A DNA stretch of 64,000 nt from Yoonia sp. (GTDB taxonomy: Bacteria > Pseudomonadota > Alphaproteobacteria > Rhodobacterales > Rhodobacteraceae): positions 1 through 64,000 of the forward strand of contig NZ_JAFMHJ010000005.1 in assembly GCF_017854565.1 (NCBI RefSeq), given 5' to 3'. Below the pieces are notes generated by a model. That model ran no database searches. It was not told where the DNA came from and saw only the letters and a program-made list of their open reading frames with translations. Shown piece by piece: positions 16,614-25,611 of this stretch. Every line of letters begins with the position of its first letter. Positions within the stretch are counted from its first letter, which is position 1. Made by a program: the position numbers and the translations under genes.

Positions 16614-19600
16614 TTACGGTTGCAGCGTTTGCGCGACAAACGGCCCCGCACCAAACCGCGATGACACCTGAGCAACCTCGACCCTGTACGGTGCCGACCC
16701 GACCTCTCCCGCGAGGGTGGCAGCATCATAGGCCCAAGTTGTGGCTGATAGCGTTTCCTCGCGCCGCAAAACTCCGTCCTGGATGATGCGCACCACGTAA
16801 CTCTCGCTTTCCTCGCCCAGCGGAATATCGCCATCCGGCCATATATCGCCATCAATCCGACTGCACCTGATCCAACTGACGTCCAGTCCCGCAACCGATG
16901 GAACAGCCCGCAAATGGGCCACCGGATAAGGTCGCAACCCATTGCCTTTGAATGTAGATACAGAATACCGAAAGCTCGGGTCGGCAATCGGGCGCTTTGC
17001 TGGTCCATAGCGGAAATGGCGCGCGGTGCCGCGTGTGGCAGTCGGCAGTGTGATTTGTGCGGGCACACCATTCAGCACCACAACACGCGAACCCGCCGGC
17101 CAGATGTCTGGCATAACCCCGCGGCTACCCGCCTGACCGCGCAGCAGTCCCGATACCGCGAATGTCCTGTCCGCCAGCGGAACCGCATCACGAAATTGCA
17201 CAATTTCCCAAAGATCCGCTGAACCATCACCAATCGCAATGGTGTTGGCCCCCGATAGCAAAGCCTGCGTCGTAACCGCGCCCAGCGCGCCGTTTATCAG
17301 CCTCACGTCAAACCCACTCTGCCGGTCCCAAATCCCCACCGGCCCCCGTGGCAGTGCCGATTGCGTCACGCCGATGACAGCAGCGTCATTGATGATCTCC
17401 TGCAAGGTATATCCGCTGTCCTGCGCCGCACCATAAAGCGCGATACTGCCGGGCCACGGTCGCCCAGCCGCAGCAATATGCGGTGCGTGCGGCACCTCGT
17501 CCCCGGTCAGTAACGGCAGGTCCATAAACAGCATCTCAACCGGCACAGGGCCGACGAATGGCTGCAGAACGGTGCCATTATCCAGCGTTGTCTGTGCACG
17601 ATACACTTCTGGATCAATCCGCGTCGCTTCGGCGAGGCGCAATCCCGCGTCTTCGATCCGATCAATGCGATACAGGCCGTTATGCTGCGCAGTCTGCAAC
17701 GCGACCACATCCCCAGCCCCCACGCTCAATTGCGATGGCGGCAAAGAAAATGTGGCCGTGTCGCGCCCTACGCGTGCTTCTTGAATCCAGCGTGACACAG
17801 TATTTTGCCCTTCACTGCGCGTCAACGCGATGGGCACTTCGGTTCTGGTAACGCCCAGACTTACCTCATCAGGATGAATGGCCTCAGCCGCGATGGCTTC
17901 ATAGTCGGCGTCCGCATCAATATATCCCAGTTGCACACGGCCGGCAATTTCTGCGGCAGGCGCGCGGGTCAGAGCGACAGATTGGTCCTTTTCCGGGTCA
18001 ATCGCCAAAGTATCCTCTGTGATCAGGTGATCAGCGCGTCCATCGCGGTTCTGAAACACCAAGACGCCGCCGCGCTCCATTGCTTCAAAGCCGTAGGTCA
18101 GCATCAGTGGCTGCAGCGCCGCGCGCGCTGACGTGATATCGCGTGTACTATAGCCGCGCACCACGCCATAAAGGCGCGACACGTCATACCGGATCAATCC
18201 GGACCGTTCGCATATCTCTGCAACAACGCAGGCCAATGTGCGGTTTGACGCACGCCCGTTCAGCCAATGCCCACGTGCATAATTGCCGCCGTCAGACCAC
18301 AACGCCCGATTGCCCGGAAAGAACGGATAAGGCCGCGCATCCCATGACCAGACATGCATTCGGTCCGTCGCAATCATGCGTCCATCATACTCGGTCGAGT
18401 TGGGATTATGCGCCTCATCCGCAAAGTACCCATAAACTGCGCGCAGATATTCCATTTGCATAAAATCATCGCGGTTGCCGTTTGAATAGTAGGGCAACTG
18501 CGATTCCGACGATTTCGGATCGAGAAACTTGTTGGGCTGATTGGCCCCCTTATCAATCGCCGCACAGCCGAATTCGGTAAACCAGATCGGTTTGCTCTGC
18601 GGCACCCACGCCGTGTGGCTGGCCTGCCTTACACCATCAATGCGGTCATGGTGCTGATTGCTCCACCACCCGGCAAAGTCCTTGTACCGCCACACCCACG
18701 GCTCCCCGGCACCATCAGTGATCGGTGTCCTGATCTGCGCATCACGCGCCTCGGGAGAATGGTAATACCACGCATACCCCTCGCCACCGGCCACATTTGC
18801 CTGCAAGTAATCAAGGTTATAAATAGCGCCCGCTGCGATATCAGCATGATCTTCACCGTCGCGCCAATCTGCCAACGGCATGTAGTTGTCGACGCCAATG
18901 AAATCGATGTTTGAATCAGCCCAAAGCGGATCAAGATGAAAGAACTTGTCTGCGGTCCCTGCGGGTTGATAGCCGTGGTATTCCGACCAGTCCGCCGCAT
19001 AGCTGATTTTGCAGTCAGTCCCCAGTATCGCACGCACATCAGCCGCGAGCGCTCTGAGGGCGGCAACACCGGGAAAGGTGTTTCCCGCACCTCTGATCTG
19101 CGTCAGCCCGCGCATCTCTGAACCGATGCAAAACGCGGTCACCCCGCCTGCGGCCACACAAAGAGACGCATAATGTAGAATGAACCGACGATATCCCCAT
19201 TCATCAGGCCCTGAATAGGTAACCGATGTGCCGGAAATCGCAAAGTCGCCCAGCGCAGCCGTGCCCATAAACGCCGCAACCTCAGCCTGTGCGGCGGCGG
19301 TGCCATCGGGCGTGCCCGCCTGCATTGGCGCAAGCGAAGTAGTAATCCGCCCCCGCCACGGCAACGCCGGCTGACCCACCGTTCCGCTCCACGGATCAGG
19401 TAATGCGTTCTGCGCCAATTGCTCCATCAGGATGAACGGATAGAACACCGGTTCCAGCCCGCGTGCCCGCAAATCCACGATCGCCTCTACCACGGCCGCA
19501 TCCGTCGGGGTTCCGCCATAGACCGGTTGTCCGTCAACCAATGGCACATTCGCAGCATTGGTGCGTGATTGCCCCGCGACACGCCAGGGCATATCCGTTG

Positions 19601-20525
19601 CATCGACTTCGCGCTGCTCGACCTTGGGCGCGATCGTGCATTCCGCACAGCGCAAATCATCCCCGAACCACGACACAACGACCACAACGGATTTGCACTT
19701 CGGTAGCTCTTCCTCCAACGCATTCAGTGCAACGGTAAAATCCGTCCCCCCCAAAGGCGAGTTCGTATTTACCGCGACCTGCTCGCCGTAAGCCGGTGAC
19801 AGATAGACATGTGATGTGGCTAATCCATACTCTCCGGTTCCCGGAATCAGCGCGACACCACTTATCAGATCAGTCAAGCCAGCGACGTTGGCATCTGCAT
19901 CCGCTGGTGCTGCGCGCATCACCTCGAATGTGAACTGTGGCACCCGTTTGCCGAATTGATCCAGCGACAGGTCCTCGAATACGACATAGGCCGTGCCGCG
20001 ATACGCGGGCACATTCTCGATGCCTTCAACAGCCGCAATCTTTGGGTCCGGCAACTGATCCGCCGTTCCCGAGTATACCCGCATATTGAGATCATCGCGC
20101 GATACCTCCACACCATCGGCCCATATGCGCCCGACACGACCAATCTCGCCCTCGCATAGCCCGACCGCCATACTCACACTGTAAGAATACTGCGTCGTCG
20201 CAGGCGCTGGCCCGGCCCCTTTGCCCCCACCCGTCGTCGCACGATTTTCCTGAAACGTCGTCGCCCAGATCACCTGTCCCGGCACACGCATCCGGCCATA
20301 GACCTGCTGCATGTCAGCCCCTTCGCTGGCACCCGTCATCCGAAAACGGTCGATCCGCCCGGCTTCAACCGGTTCACTGCCCGCCCCCAAAAGCTGCTGA
20401 TCAATGCGTTGGCCAATGGCGGCGCCGGCCGCCCGGCCAATCACAGCCATCGACAACCCCAGAACCGAGCCGCCAATAGACCCGCCAATGGCCATACCAG
20501 CCGCAGAAAGAACGATAGTGGCCAT
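16614..20525 (-). CDS. GTA g15 host-specificity / baseplate megaprotein
   Basis: 1303-residue GTA tail-tip protein, equivalent to RcGTA g15 (rcc01698). It opens with glycine-rich hydrophobic segments (MAIGGSIGGSVLGLSMAVIGRAAGAAIG), then a tail domain, a TIM-barrel-like region (about 420-720, LRALAADVRAILGTDCKISYAADWSEYHGYQ...WFTEFGCAAIDKGANQPNKF) and the phage-tail domain that binds the recipient surface. The start at 20525 (MATIVLSAAGMA) follows AAGGATAAATCAC; the longer track start has no RBS. Probably the largest GTA gene, five bases after g14. Confidence 0.93.
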   Translation of the reverse strand: MATIVLSAAGMAIGGSIGGSVLGLSMAVIGRAAGAAIGQRIDQQLLGAGSEPVEAGRIDRFRMTGASEGADMQQVYGRMRVPGQVIWATTFQENRATTGGGKGAGPAPATTQYSYSVSMAVGLCEGEIGRVGRIWADGVEVSRDDLNMRVYSGTADQLPDPKIAAVEGIENVPAYRGTAYVVFEDLSLDQFGKRVPQFTFEVMRAAPADADANVAGLTDLISGVALIPGTGEYGLATSHVYLSPAYGEQVAVNTNSPLGGTDFTVALNALEEELPKCKSVVVVVSWFGDDLRCAECTIAPKVEQREVDATDMPWRVAGQSRTNAANVPLVDGQPVYGGTPTDAAVVEAIVDLRARGLEPVFYPFILMEQLAQNALPDPWSGTVGQPALPWRGRITTSLAPMQAGTPDGTAAAQAEVAAFMGTAALGDFAISGTSVTYSGPDEWGYRRFILHYASLCVAAGGVTAFCIGSEMRGLTQIRGAGNTFPGVAALRALAADVRAILGTDCKISYAADWSEYHGYQPAGTADKFFHLDPLWADSNIDFIGVDNYMPLADWRDGEDHADIAAGAIYNLDYLQANVAGGEGYAWYYHSPEARDAQIRTPITDGAGEPWVWRYKDFAGWWSNQHHDRIDGVRQASHTAWVPQSKPIWFTEFGCAAIDKGANQPNKFLDPKSSESQLPYYSNGNRDDFMQMEYLRAVYGYFADEAHNPNSTEYDGRMIATDRMHVWSWDARPYPFFPGNRALWSDGGNYARGHWLNGRASNRTLACVVAEICERSGLIRYDVSRLYGVVRGYSTRDITSARAALQPLMLTYGFEAMERGGVLVFQNRDGRADHLITEDTLAIDPEKDQSVALTRAPAAEIAGRVQLGYIDADADYEAIAAEAIHPDEVSLGVTRTEVPIALTRSEGQNTVSRWIQEARVGRDTATFSLPPSQLSVGAGDVVALQTAQHNGLYRIDRIEDAGLRLAEATRIDPEVYRAQTTLDNGTVLQPFVGPVPVEMLFMDLPLLTGDEVPHAPHIAAAGRPWPGSIALYGAAQDSGYTLQEIINDAAVIGVTQSALPRGPVGIWDRQSGFDVRLINGALGAVTTQALLSGANTIAIGDGSADLWEIVQFRDAVPLADRTFAVSGLLRGQAGSRGVMPDIWPAGSRVVVLNGVPAQITLPTATRGTARHFRYGPAKRPIADPSFRYSVSTFKGNGLRPYPVAHLRAVPSVAGLDVSWIRCSRIDGDIWPDGDIPLGEESESYVVRIIQDGVLRREETLSATTWAYDAATLAGEVGSAPYRVEVAQVSSRFGAGPFVAQTLQP

Positions 20526-20530
20526 GTGAT

Positions 20531-20962
20531 TTATCCTTGTGAAAACGAAAAACGGGCAGCGACACGCCTGCGCCACGGGTCAGACAGCGGGCTTTCAACC
20601 ACACCATGCCCTGCGTATGCGTGGATGAAATGTGGCGACGGCACGCCGCGCGAAACGACGCCCAGATGTTTGGCAATGGCCCCATCGCGCATCCGAAACA
20701 ATAATATCTGTCCGGGCAAAATCGTTTTGCAGGTGACGCGCTGCATATGTCGCGCGGCAGCGGCAAACAGCACTTCCTCGCCCTGTGGCTCGGCCCAATC
20801 GGGGGTATATCGCGGGACGGTTTCAGGCTCAGCCCCAAAAACCTCACGCCAGACACCGCGTACCAGTCCAAGGCAGTCACACCCAACCCCCTTGACCGAG
20901 GCTTGATGCAAATACGGCGTCCCGATCCATTGCCGCGCGGCCTGCACTAAAACCGTGCTCAT
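20531..20962 (-). CDS. GTA g14 NlpC/P60 cell-wall peptidase
   Basis: 143-residue NlpC/P60-type cysteine peptidase, RcGTA g14 equivalent (TIGR02219 family). It is expected to cut recipient peptidoglycan crosslinks during DNA entry or to assist tail-tip assembly. The catalytic Cys lies in GVGCDCLGLVRGVW near residue 29 and a histidine in AKHLGVVSRG near residue 99. It overlaps the g13 stop by ATGA. Confidence 0.92.
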   Translation of the reverse strand: MSTVLVQAARQWIGTPYLHQASVKGVGCDCLGLVRGVWREVFGAEPETVPRYTPDWAEPQGEEVLFAAAARHMQRVTCKTILPGQILLFRMRDGAIAKHLGVVSRGVPSPHFIHAYAGHGVVESPLSDPWRRRVAARFSFSQG

Positions 20963-21843
20963 CGGCTACGGCTCGATCCGGTGTTGCCACCATCAGCGCG
21001 TGGAATACTGACCAGCCAATCTTCACCCGGAATATCCGGAAATCCCTGAAAGTTGATCAGGTTCGCGAATTTTTCCCGGCATGTTTCGGCCCGTTTGTCA
21101 CACCCTGCCACCAGCCGCAGCATGTCACCAACGACAATCGACGCCCGGATCGGTTGCCAAAGCGTTATGGTGCGCGCATCACCCGCGACACGATCAAGCT
21201 TGATGACACCGCGCAGCCCCTGCGCCGCCCCCGACAGCACCTCAAGAACTCCGCTTTGAAACCAATGGTCATTGTAGCCCCCGACACTTCCCAGCAGAAA
21301 AACCTGCGCTTTGGACACGTCCTTAATCGCGGTCTCAACTGAAAATGCGGGACTGCTGGTATCGAACCCACACCGCGTGTCCCCCAGAACTGCGCTGCAA
21401 GTGGTCAGGTACGACCGCCCCTGGACTTGGTTCAACGTATCCGTCAGCCCGCGCAGATCTGCCTGAAAACCACCCGAAGCACGCGTGATCTCGCCAATCG
21501 TGCCGACAAACCGCACCGTCCGTGCTTCGGGGTTGTCCCACTGCACCAACCACGTCGTCACCTGCGCGCCATCATAGCGGCCGGCCTCGATATCCGCCTC
21601 GCTAATCGCGTCCGCCGCCAGAACTCCAATCGCTTCCGTGTTGTTCACCGACAGGCCCGTCGTGCTTGCCAGCGCCCGCGCGGTCAGCCCGCTTTCCGGC
21701 ATAAAGGCAATGCCATCGAAACTGATCGCGCGATCATGATCCGTGAACCCCAGCGTGAAACCATCCCGGCGGACCACAGACCAACACGTGCACACATGCG
21801 TCGCGCCGCTTGCAAGATGCGCGTCAAGCGCGGCGGCATTCAT
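20959..21843 (-). CDS. GTA g13 DUF2163 tail protein
   Basis: 294-residue baseplate-hub component, RcGTA g13 equivalent (DUF2163, TIGR02218). Recognisable features are the N-terminal MNAAALDAHLASGATHVCTCWSVVRRDGFTLGFTDHDR, and a C-terminal cysteine-rich segment GCDKRAETCREKFANLINFQGFPDIPGED typical of the BR0599-like C-terminal domain, which in RcGTA is part of an iron-sulfur or zinc-like tail-tip site (inference). ATGA overlaps join it to g12 and g14. Confidence 0.92.
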   Translation of the reverse strand: MNAAALDAHLASGATHVCTCWSVVRRDGFTLGFTDHDRAISFDGIAFMPESGLTARALASTTGLSVNNTEAIGVLAADAISEADIEAGRYDGAQVTTWLVQWDNPEARTVRFVGTIGEITRASGGFQADLRGLTDTLNQVQGRSYLTTCSAVLGDTRCGFDTSSPAFSVETAIKDVSKAQVFLLGSVGGYNDHWFQSGVLEVLSGAAQGLRGVIKLDRVAGDARTITLWQPIRASIVVGDMLRLVAGCDKRAETCREKFANLINFQGFPDIPGEDWLVSIPRADGGNTGSSRSR

Positions 21844-22472
21844 ACCCTGATCTCCACAATCGGAACATTAGGGGCCTCACCCGCATGAAAGTTAGAGATC
21901 GACGTCATGATTGCATCGGTGTCGAACCGCACTGGCACGTCAAATTCGAAACCTGCACGCACCTCGGCATCCAAATCCGGCGGATGGGTGAACGTGACCG
22001 CGCCCGTTTCATGATCGACTTCAAAATCGACACCCTCTTGCAAGGGATCACCACCCAGGGCCACACGTACCGAACCAGAAACCGGTTTTGTAATAGGTCG
22101 GGCATAGGTCGTGACACCAGATCTGTAAGCCTTGGTTAGCTGCACAACGTCTGTCACCTCGTCGCCCACGGCTATCAGTTGATCAATCGGCGATATTTCC
22201 CGCGAAGGCGAACATGATTTGAAATCGCCCCAATCTTTCCAGCGAAATCCAATCAGCTGGCCCTGTCTGGCCTCAAAAAACGCGATCAGCGTCTCAACAT
22301 CATCCAGCGACCGTAGCCCAAACCCCGCGTCGTAGCGGCGGCGTGCATGCGCCCAGGGCGTATTGCGCTCTTCAAACCCGTTGGCCAGTGTCACGATATC
22401 CGTGCGCCGTTCGGGTCCGCCAACCGACCCAAAGCTCAGCGAAGCGGGAAATCTAACCTCATGAAATGCCAT
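21840..22472 (-). CDS. GTA g12 DUF2460 distal tail protein
   Basis: 210-residue distal tail protein, RcGTA g12 equivalent (DUF2460, TIGR02217). Diagnostic sequence: MAFHEVRFPASLSFGSVGGPERRTDIVTLANGFEERN, with LIGFRWKDWGDFKSC in the middle. AGAGGAGCAG precedes the ATG. It forms the ring that joins the tail tube to the baseplate hub. The stop overlaps the g13 start. Confidence 0.93.
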   Translation of the reverse strand: MAFHEVRFPASLSFGSVGGPERRTDIVTLANGFEERNTPWAHARRRYDAGFGLRSLDDVETLIAFFEARQGQLIGFRWKDWGDFKSCSPSREISPIDQLIAVGDEVTDVVQLTKAYRSGVTTYARPITKPVSGSVRVALGGDPLQEGVDFEVDHETGAVTFTHPPDLDAEVRAGFEFDVPVRFDTDAIMTSISNFHAGEAPNVPIVEIRV

Positions 22473-22483
22473 TGCCTGCTCCT

Positions 22484-23143
22484 CTACCGATTACGCTGAC
22501 TGCGGCCCAAGGCCCGCGCCATCTGTGTTGCGATCTGCCCCTGACTGCGCTGAAAACCCTGCACATCCGGCGTCCTGATATTCATATTGACGGTCACTGC
22601 GCCGCCACCCTGCGTGCGCACACCCAGTCGGCCATCGGCACCGCGCGCAAGCGGCATGATCGCCTCAGGCCCAGCCTCGCCCATCAAACCGGTGCCACCG
22701 CGCATTGGAAACGTCATCGGGCCACCGACGACACCACCCTTGGCGAACGGCATGACCCGCCCCTGTGAAAATGACGCACCGTCGGCATAGGGCATCAAGC
22801 TGGACACAGCGGCGTTCAAACCACTTGCCAGAACGCCACCCAAGTGATCGGTCACGGGCCGGATCGCTGCGGAATAGGCAGTATCAATCATGGATTGCGC
22901 CAACCCACTCAATGCATCCGACAGCTTCATCCCATCCAGAAGCAACCCGTCAAACGCGCGCCGCAACCCACCGGAAAAACCGCGCTCTAGGTTGCCCAAA
23001 TCGCGTGTCGTTTCCGTCAGTGACCCCTGTACACCGCGCAGCTGCTCGTCAAATGCCGCAGCCATTGCCGCTGTATCGCCCAGCGTCCGCTCAAGCGCGC
23101 TGACATCGCTGTCCAGCGTGTCCAGCTTGTCCAAATCATCCAT
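22484..23143 (-). CDS. GTA g11 tail tape-measure protein
   Basis: 219-residue tape-measure protein, short because GTA tails are short. The N-terminal half is a coiled coil (SALERTLGDTAAMAAAFDEQLRGVQGSLTETTRDLGNLERG), followed by SMIDTAYSAAIRPVTDHLGGVLASGL and a glycine-rich tail (FAKGGVVGGPMTFPMRGGTGLMGEAGPEAIMPLARG) shared by tape-measure proteins. The ATG at 23143 overlaps the g10.1 stop; the track start at 23146 is a GTG one codon earlier. Confidence 0.92.
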   Translation of the reverse strand: MDDLDKLDTLDSDVSALERTLGDTAAMAAAFDEQLRGVQGSLTETTRDLGNLERGFSGGLRRAFDGLLLDGMKLSDALSGLAQSMIDTAYSAAIRPVTDHLGGVLASGLNAAVSSLMPYADGASFSQGRVMPFAKGGVVGGPMTFPMRGGTGLMGEAGPEAIMPLARGADGRLGVRTQGGGAVTVNMNIRTPDVQGFQRSQGQIATQMARALGRSQRNR

Positions 23144-23340
23144 CACTCATTGTCCTTTGGTTTGTCGGGAAACGACCTCTGCAACTCGTCCAGACGGTCA
23201 CGCCCCATGGGTGCGTTCGCCTTCGTCAACCCCAGCATCACTTGCAGCTCCGCCGGGGTCAGTGCCCAGAATTCACGCGGGGTCAGGCGCAAACCATGCA
23301 ACCCCGCGCGCATCAATCCCGGCCAGTCGAGCCCAATCAT
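23143..23340 (-). CDS. GTA g10.1 tail assembly chaperone (rcc01693 family)
   Basis: 65-residue protein matching the rcc01693 family: DWPGLMRAGLHGLRLTPREFWALTPAELQVMLGL. It lies between g10 and the tape-measure gene, the place where tailed phages encode an assembly chaperone pair, often by frameshift. Here it is a separate gene coupled by overlapping stop/start codons on both sides. Confidence 0.9.
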   Translation of the reverse strand: MIGLDWPGLMRAGLHGLRLTPREFWALTPAELQVMLGLTKANAPMGRDRLDELQRSFPDKPKDNE

Positions 23341-23651
23341 GGTGGCGCTGCAAAGGCGCGCGCCAAAAGCGTCGCCGCGACCTTTGCAGCCCCCACCGGG
23401 CCACCCTCAATCTCGGCTGCGATCAGATCGGCGGACTTACCCGTCCACCCACCGCCACGCAGCCCTGCGACAATAACCGCCATCACGTCCCGACCAGAAA
23501 AGACACCACCCTCAAACCGGCGGATCAGATCAACCAACGATCCCGCCCCCAATGCGCCCTCAAGCTCTGCCAAAGCACCCAACGTCAGCTTGCAGTCATG
23601 GCTTTGCCCATCAATCAGCACCGCCACCTCGCCCGTCCAAGGGTTCGCCAT
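23337..23651 (-). CDS. GTA g10 tail assembly chaperone
   Basis: 104-residue GTA family protein (RcGTA g10). MANPWTGEVAVLIDGQSHDCKLTLGALAELEGALGAGSLVDLIRRFEGG is characteristic: an N-terminal strand pair, then helices, as in tail tube chaperones that hold tail components before polymerisation on the tape measure. The start overlaps the g9 stop by one base; the stop overlaps g10.1. Confidence 0.9.
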   Translation of the reverse strand: MANPWTGEVAVLIDGQSHDCKLTLGALAELEGALGAGSLVDLIRRFEGGVFSGRDVMAVIVAGLRGGGWTGKSADLIAAEIEGGPVGAAKVAATLLARAFAAPP

Positions 23652-24067
23652 CAGATTGATGCCGTGAACGTCAGCGCACCGGCAGAAGCAAGCGACAGCT
23701 CATACGTCGCCTCGCCATTGTGCGATCCCGCATACTCCACAGACGTAATCTGAAACGGCCCTTCGACGGTCCCAAAGTCCGGAATGATCACCTGAAAATC
23801 GGGCGTCTCGCCGTCAAAGAATATTTGCCGCGCCCGCTCATCTGTCGCCTCGTCCTTGAACACGCCAGATCCGGAAATGGACGCAGTCTTGACCCCGGCC
23901 CCCGACAAAAGTTCGCGCCACCCACCCGAACTTTCCAAACTGGTCACATCAACGCTCTCAGCATTGAAACTGATCCGCGTCGCACGCAAACCTGCCGCAG
24001 TTTCAAACAGTCCGTCACCTGTCATGTCGATCTTGACCAAAAGGTCCTTGCCGTTCTGGGCTACCAT
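23651..24067 (-). CDS. GTA g9 major tail tube protein
   Basis: 138-residue tail tube subunit (RcGTA g9), which stacks in rings to form the tail. Sequence features: QNGKDLLVKIDMTGDGLFETAAGLRATRISFNAESVDVTSLESSGGWRELL and a C-terminal beta-rich FQITSVEYAGSHNGEATYELSLASAG. I choose the ATG at 24067 (MVAQNGKD) because AAGGAGTG lies at proper distance from it. The ATG at 24073 is only two bases from that RBS. Confidence 0.9.
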   Translation of the reverse strand: MVAQNGKDLLVKIDMTGDGLFETAAGLRATRISFNAESVDVTSLESSGGWRELLSGAGVKTASISGSGVFKDEATDERARQIFFDGETPDFQVIIPDFGTVEGPFQITSVEYAGSHNGEATYELSLASAGALTFTASI

Positions 24068-24094
24068 TGCCATCACTCCTTCAAATGTTTGGGA

Positions 24095-24508
24095 TTACGT
24101 GTCATCGGCCACGCGGGCACGAAAGATCAGATTGATCTGGCGAACATCGCCCGTACCGACGCGGGCCGCCTTCGCCTTGTAGAAACGCAGCGATACCAGC
24201 GCGCCGCGGACCAGCGTCAAAGCCGCATCAACCAGCGCATCCGATACCGCCGCCGCAGCCACCTTGGCCGATGCAAAACCGGCGCTCTCGGTAATAACTG
24301 TCACCGTGAATTCGTGCAGCGCCCCGCCACCGGTCTTGTCTGACGCATCGCGCACATCCTCCGCACCCAGCACCACGTAAAGCGGTGGCAACGTGCCAGA
24401 TGGCACAGCATCAAAAATCGACGCACCGACCAAAGCGGTCAGGCCCGGATCATTGACCAATTGCTGATAAACGGCGGCCTGAAGTGCTGAAGAAACACCA
24501 TAACTCAT
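24095..24508 (-). CDS. GTA g8 DUF3168 tail-completion protein
   Basis: 137-residue tail terminator of the DUF3168 family (RcGTA g8). MSYGVSSALQAAVYQQLVNDPGLTALVGASIFDAVPSGTLPPLYVVLGAEDVRDASD is diagnostic. It caps the tail tube where it joins the head. The ATG at 24508 overlaps the g7 stop (ATGA), which rules out the longer ORF start at 24535. Confidence 0.92.
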   Translation of the reverse strand: MSYGVSSALQAAVYQQLVNDPGLTALVGASIFDAVPSGTLPPLYVVLGAEDVRDASDKTGGGALHEFTVTVITESAGFASAKVAAAAVSDALVDAALTLVRGALVSLRFYKAKAARVGTGDVRQINLIFRARVADDT

Positions 24509-24843
24509 GACGCTGTCTCCTCTTCTGCGTGGCACATAAGGTACTGCGCATGCGCATCCTGCTCCGCCACGGCATTGATATTGAAAATCCGCGCACCCGC
24601 GCGAAACCGCTGACCGGCAACCGGACGTGATGCAGCGCCGAAAGGGGCCGCGCGCACCGTGATCCGGTAGGGCACGCGCGACACCGTGGTCGCAGAACTT
24701 GCCGTCTCACGGCCAGATCCGGCCTTCACTTCGGCCCAAAGAACACCCATCGACTGCCAGTCGTGGACATAACCACCCGCGCCATCGCCAACCCGCAAAG
24801 GCGCTTCCAGAACCAGTGACCGATTAAGATACGGCAGCCTCAT
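24505..24843 (-). CDS. GTA g7 head closure (head-tail adaptor) protein
   Basis: 112-residue stopper/adaptor protein (RcGTA g7, phage head-tail joining family). LPYLNRSLVLEAPLRVGDGAGGYVHDWQSMGVLWAEVKAGSGRE carries the typical W...L-W-A-x-V pattern. It overlaps g6 and g8 by ATGA at both ends. It seals the portal after DNA packaging. Confidence 0.9.
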   Translation of the reverse strand: MRLPYLNRSLVLEAPLRVGDGAGGYVHDWQSMGVLWAEVKAGSGRETASSATTVSRVPYRITVRAAPFGAASRPVAGQRFRAGARIFNINAVAEQDAHAQYLMCHAEEETAS

Positions 24844-25439
24844 ACCCGGCCCCCCATGAACAGCCGCACGGTGCGGTGACGCTCAATCAGCGCCGCAACA
24901 CCAAATGGCATTGCCGGTGTGCTGCGGCTGATATCATGCCGATACTCGTAAAAATGGGCACCCAGCATCATCACGGCTTGCGCCAGATCGGCGGGAATAT
25001 CGCCCCACTCCGGACCAAAGCCCGCCAGCATTCCGATCCTGAGCTGCCCGTGCGACGGCACCAGCGGCAAACATGCACCCACCGCATTCAAACTCGGGCG
25101 CTGGCTGTCAGGTTCAAGATACCATGCGGCACCACTGGCAAGCGTCTCATTGCCGCTGACATCTATCATCATCACTCCCGTGATCGCATTGACCGGCGCC
25201 ACAGGAAGCGGCTGCCGCCGCCCGTCCCGCCACGCCGTCAGGGTCCAGCTGAACTCGCGTTCAATCAGGATCTTTCCCGTGCGGGCCTCGATCGCGGCCA
25301 ATGCGGCACGCAGATAGCTTTCCAATACCGGATCTTGCACTCCATCATCGGCGAAACCCGAACCAAGGCGCATATGGTCTTTGAATTGTGCGACCGGAAG
25401 CGCCGATTGCGGCACGGTGGTCTCTTCGACTAACATCAT
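24840..25439 (-). CDS. GTA g6 head-tail connector protein
   Basis: 199-residue connector (RcGTA g6; phiE125 gp8-like family). Conserved LPVAQFKDHMRLGSGFADDGVQDPVLESYLRAALAAIEARTGKIL, then a beta region and a C-terminal helical WGDIPADLAQAVMMLGAHFYEYR. TTTTGGAGTAATTCC precedes two ATGs (25439, 25436); either may be used. It binds the portal from below. An unusual 172-base structured gap separates it from the capsid gene. Confidence 0.9.
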   Translation of the reverse strand: MMLVEETTVPQSALPVAQFKDHMRLGSGFADDGVQDPVLESYLRAALAAIEARTGKILIEREFSWTLTAWRDGRRQPLPVAPVNAITGVMMIDVSGNETLASGAAWYLEPDSQRPSLNAVGACLPLVPSHGQLRIGMLAGFGPEWGDIPADLAQAVMMLGAHFYEYRHDISRSTPAMPFGVAALIERHRTVRLFMGGRV

Positions 25440-25488
25440 GGAATTACTCCAAAAATCACTGATCGTCCCGGCCATGTGGCCCCTAGGG

Positions 25489-25566
25489 CCCGGACGCACA
25501 CCCCCCGCATTGCTCGGACGGAAGGGAGCAGCTAGACAATGCGGGATTGCCCAGGTTGCGTCCGGG
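25489..25566 (-). ncRNA. Nested RNA hairpin between GTA capsid and connector genes
   Basis: Outer arms CCCGGACGCA (25489-25498) and TGCGTCCGGG (25557-25566), middle arms CCCGCATTG (25504-25512) and CAATGCGGG (25537-25545), and an inner GCTC/GAGC form one long interrupted stem. Two further small stems (GGCCA/TGGCC and GGGCCC/GGGCCC-like, 25469-25490) follow toward g6. There is no U-run, so it is not an intrinsic terminator. It is probably an mRNA-stability, processing or attenuation element that lets capsid be made in excess (inference). Confidence 0.5.
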
Positions 25567-25611
25567 GATAGGTGCCGCCTTAGTCAGGCAGCACCCCTTC
25601 ACGCCAACGGC

